Below are positions 61,914 to 64,000 of a stretch of 64,000 bases of DNA, in pieces; the first letter of the stretch is position 1, and every line of letters begins with the position of its first letter. The translations under genes were made by a program, and so were the position numbers. The notes beneath the pieces were generated by a model. It did no database searches. It saw only the letters and a list, made by a program, of their open reading frames with translations, and was not told the origin of the DNA. The DNA is from Panax quinquefolius (Eukaryota > Streptophyta > Magnoliopsida > Apiales > Araliaceae), in contig CM035165.1 of NCBI GenBank assembly GCA_020205615.1, forward strand, positions 33,453,544 through 33,517,543, read 5' to 3'.

Positions 61914-62430
61914 TTGACCTTTAACAAAATAATGTCAATATTGAAACTAAAAATTAATGAATTATATTGATAATATGAACATCATTATTCCTAAAGATGT
62001 TATCTATTTTATGCTGCAACATCATTTTTTTTTAAAGATATTATCTTTGTTATGCTGCAATCAGTAGGTTTAAAGGACAATACTTTTTTTCTCGGTCATA
62101 GTCGGGAGTGGTTAGTATGAAATTAATTTTAATCAATTGATCAATATTGACACGCAGGAAGAAGGAGGTAATCTCTCTACGTATCAGCACTGTATTAATT
62201 ATATGACTAACTTACCACGAAGTTAACTTTATAGTAACCAGATGCGTCATAACCTAGCATACCAAAAAAAATTGGTCTGTGCCCAGTTACCAAAAATGGC
62301 CTAGTTGTAAGTCGCATCATTAAAAAGAGGACCAACAGCAAAGCATATCAAATCATCATAACTTGTTTTATAGAAAGTGTTGACAGGATTCAACTGCACA
62401 TCCGCGCACCCTTAAAATGTACGGTAATAA

Positions 62431-62622
62431 TTGGAATTTTCGCCTCGAGTGAAGAGCTATAACACACTTTTAAAAGACGTTGAGGATCCGGGACAAGCTC
62501 GGACTGTACTACATTTATCAATTCGGATTCTACGCGTTGGTAGAATTTCGGTGGAAGAAACGTATATGTCCTTCCTGAATCCCAAGTCTATGAGTGTGAA
62601 AATCACTGGAAACATTTACTGA
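62431..62622 (+). CDS. Unrecognised 63-codon frame, second copy
   Basis: As 48366-48557, one residue different (Met for Thr). No domain recognised. Confidence 0.2.
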   Translation: MEFSPRVKSYNTLLKDVEDPGQARTVLHLSIRILRVGRISVEETYMSFLNPKSMSVKITGNIY

Positions 62623-62696
62623 ATTCCACTTGTTATAAAAAGTTCAATTTTTCTCTCAATACTAATTCCTTCCATTGTTATCAAATAGTGAATAGT

Positions 62697-63103
62697 TGTT
62701 GGAAAAAGTCATTGTCTTCCATTTGGTTTTAAGTTATTGTCTTCCATTTGATCTTAAGTTCGAACCTTTGATTTTTCTAAAGTCTAGCTCTTTGATTTTG
62801 GCCTTCCCCATTTCTTGTTCTCCTCTCCAGATTTCTCCTATAAAAGGGAGCTTGGGCTCCTCATTTCAATACACCACAACACCAAGAAGCTTAACAAAGC
62901 AAAAGAGAGTTAGAGAGTGAGAAGCTCAGTTAGAGCATTCTGAGAGTGAGGGTGTAGAGAGAAATAAACAGTTAGTTTATTTCTCAGTTGAGAGTTTGTA
63001 ATCTCCACATTATTTTCATAGTGAATTTCTGAGATATCTCCTCATAACTTTTCCCAATTGGGTTTCTGCGTAAATTTTTGGTGTTATTATTTTATATCTC
63101 ATA
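62697..63103 (+). mobile_element. LTR start with promoter, second copy
   Basis: Corresponds to 48634-49043, with the same TATA box (about 62839). Confidence 0.55.
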
Positions 63104-64000
63104 CACTACAAAAAAAAATATGTCATAAGCGGACAGGAGTATTGGCGGCGGCACATGCTGCGCGTCGAGAATGACCTTAATCTTGTGGGCATAACGTCGC
63201 TAATGGGTGTCGTCGCTAATAACTCTTTCGCAGGGAAAAAATAGGTGTGAAAATTTGGCGGTGGAGGGAAAACTTATTGGCGACGGTTATAGATGTCAAT
63301 AGCGACGGCCTTGTTGGTCGAGAATGACTTCAATGGCGGCAGTACTTTCGAAACGACGGGACACGCCAAATCAAGAATGAGGTCTTATTTTTAATTCCGA
63401 TTCAATTTCTTTTCCTCTCCATTTTCTTTCCTCTCATTTCTCTCGCCATCACGCCATCAAATCGATTCTCGGCTGTCGTTCATAAATGTTGTTAGTCATG
63501 GGTCCTCGTGGTGGTCGGTCCTCTACCGTCTGGCCTCCCCCTTTCTCCTCCCCTTTTTTTGGCCTGATACACTGTTACAATCTCCCCCCAATTTTTGTTC
63601 CCTCTCAGCTCTGGTTCTACATTTCTTATTGTTGGCTTCCATTAGTAAGTTGCATTTTTCTTCTTTTTAAGGTTTCATTTGTATATAAGTTCCAATTTAG
63701 TTATGTTCGGGTTTAATTTGGGTTTTTTTTCCTAATACCTGTATGTCTTGTTTTGGGCAGTAAGCAACAGGCATTGACCTTCTCTGCATCTCTCTCTTTT
63801 GTGTAAGTTTTTCTTTTATCTCGTCTCTTTTTTTTGGAGTAGTATGTATGTCAATTCATGTATATATGTTTATTTGAAATATTTTCATGTAATATGTTTG
63901 TCAATTCATATTACACTTAGCTATAGCAAACTAGATGCTATTAAATATGCTTTATTTAAATATGTTGGTCAACCAATTTAGGAGCCTAATAATTTATTAC
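63104..64000 (+). mobile_element. CACTA transposon end, second copy (cut by window)
   Basis: CACTACAAAAAAAAAT at 63104, sub-terminal ggcgacgg/cgtcgctaat repeats to about 63380, then the same AT-rich interior. It reaches the window edge. Confidence 0.8.

Larger units (their letters stand above)
51319..64000. repeat. Second copy of 37211-49913
   Basis: From the first base after the gap to the end of the window the sequence follows 37211-49913 without rearrangement (12682 against 12703 bp). It enters in the middle of the copia leader. Differences are small and clustered at CTG/CAG/CCG-type sites and in (AT)n runs. Confidence 0.95.

Overview
The window is plant nuclear DNA, almost certainly from a eudicot, made nearly entirely of transposable elements. 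The evidence is long Ty3/gypsy LTRs of Tekay/Del type (tRNA-iMet primer site TTGGTATCAGAGC, chromodomain tail), a Ty1/copia element, a Tat/Ogre-like element with an antisense extra gene, a Stowaway MITE, the end of a CACTA transposon, a 168-bp satellite-like repeat and many (AT)n tracts. I see no intact host gene, tRNA, rRNA or CRISPR. Every coding region is a broken transposon gene or an element-borne extra gene.

Layout. 1-13087 is a pile-up of partial Tekay-type LTRs in alternating orientation. It includes two head-to-head fold-back pairs and a deleted mini-element with only about 270 bp between its LTRs. A 420-bp Stowaway MITE sits in the last LTR. 13614-23234 is a structurally complete Tekay/Del element (5-bp duplication TATTA, two LTRs, PBS, gag-pol remains, PPT). 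23235-29961 is host sequence for that insertion: LTR-like tracts, an unrecognised repeat and AT-rich repeats.

29967-47848 is a three-level nest, each level proven by a target-site duplication. A Tat-like element (TTGAC) carries a solo Tekay-type LTR (GTTTG), which carries a minus-strand copia element (AGTTA). Behind the Tat-like integrase remnant lie a 42-bp tandem array and an antisense gene resembling the plant Transposase_28 ('putative gypsy type transposon') family. 48634-50972 is an LTR start followed by a CACTA end. 50973-51218 is a satellite-like repeat that runs into a 100-N gap.

After the gap (51319-64000) the sequence repeats 37211-49913 almost base for base. This is either a real ~12.7 kb duplication or, more likely, two overlapping contigs laid end to end. 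The two copies differ mainly at CTG/CAG-type sites, very often CTG against ACG, which looks like systematic base-calling error at methylated CHG sites. Many frameshifts in the window may therefore not be real.

The points most worth following are the hairpin-forming tandem arrays inside the Tekay LTRs (arms with a compensatory change), the conserved GGTAAGGGAT splice-donor-like site in nearly every LTR leader, and the antisense gene in the Tat-like element.
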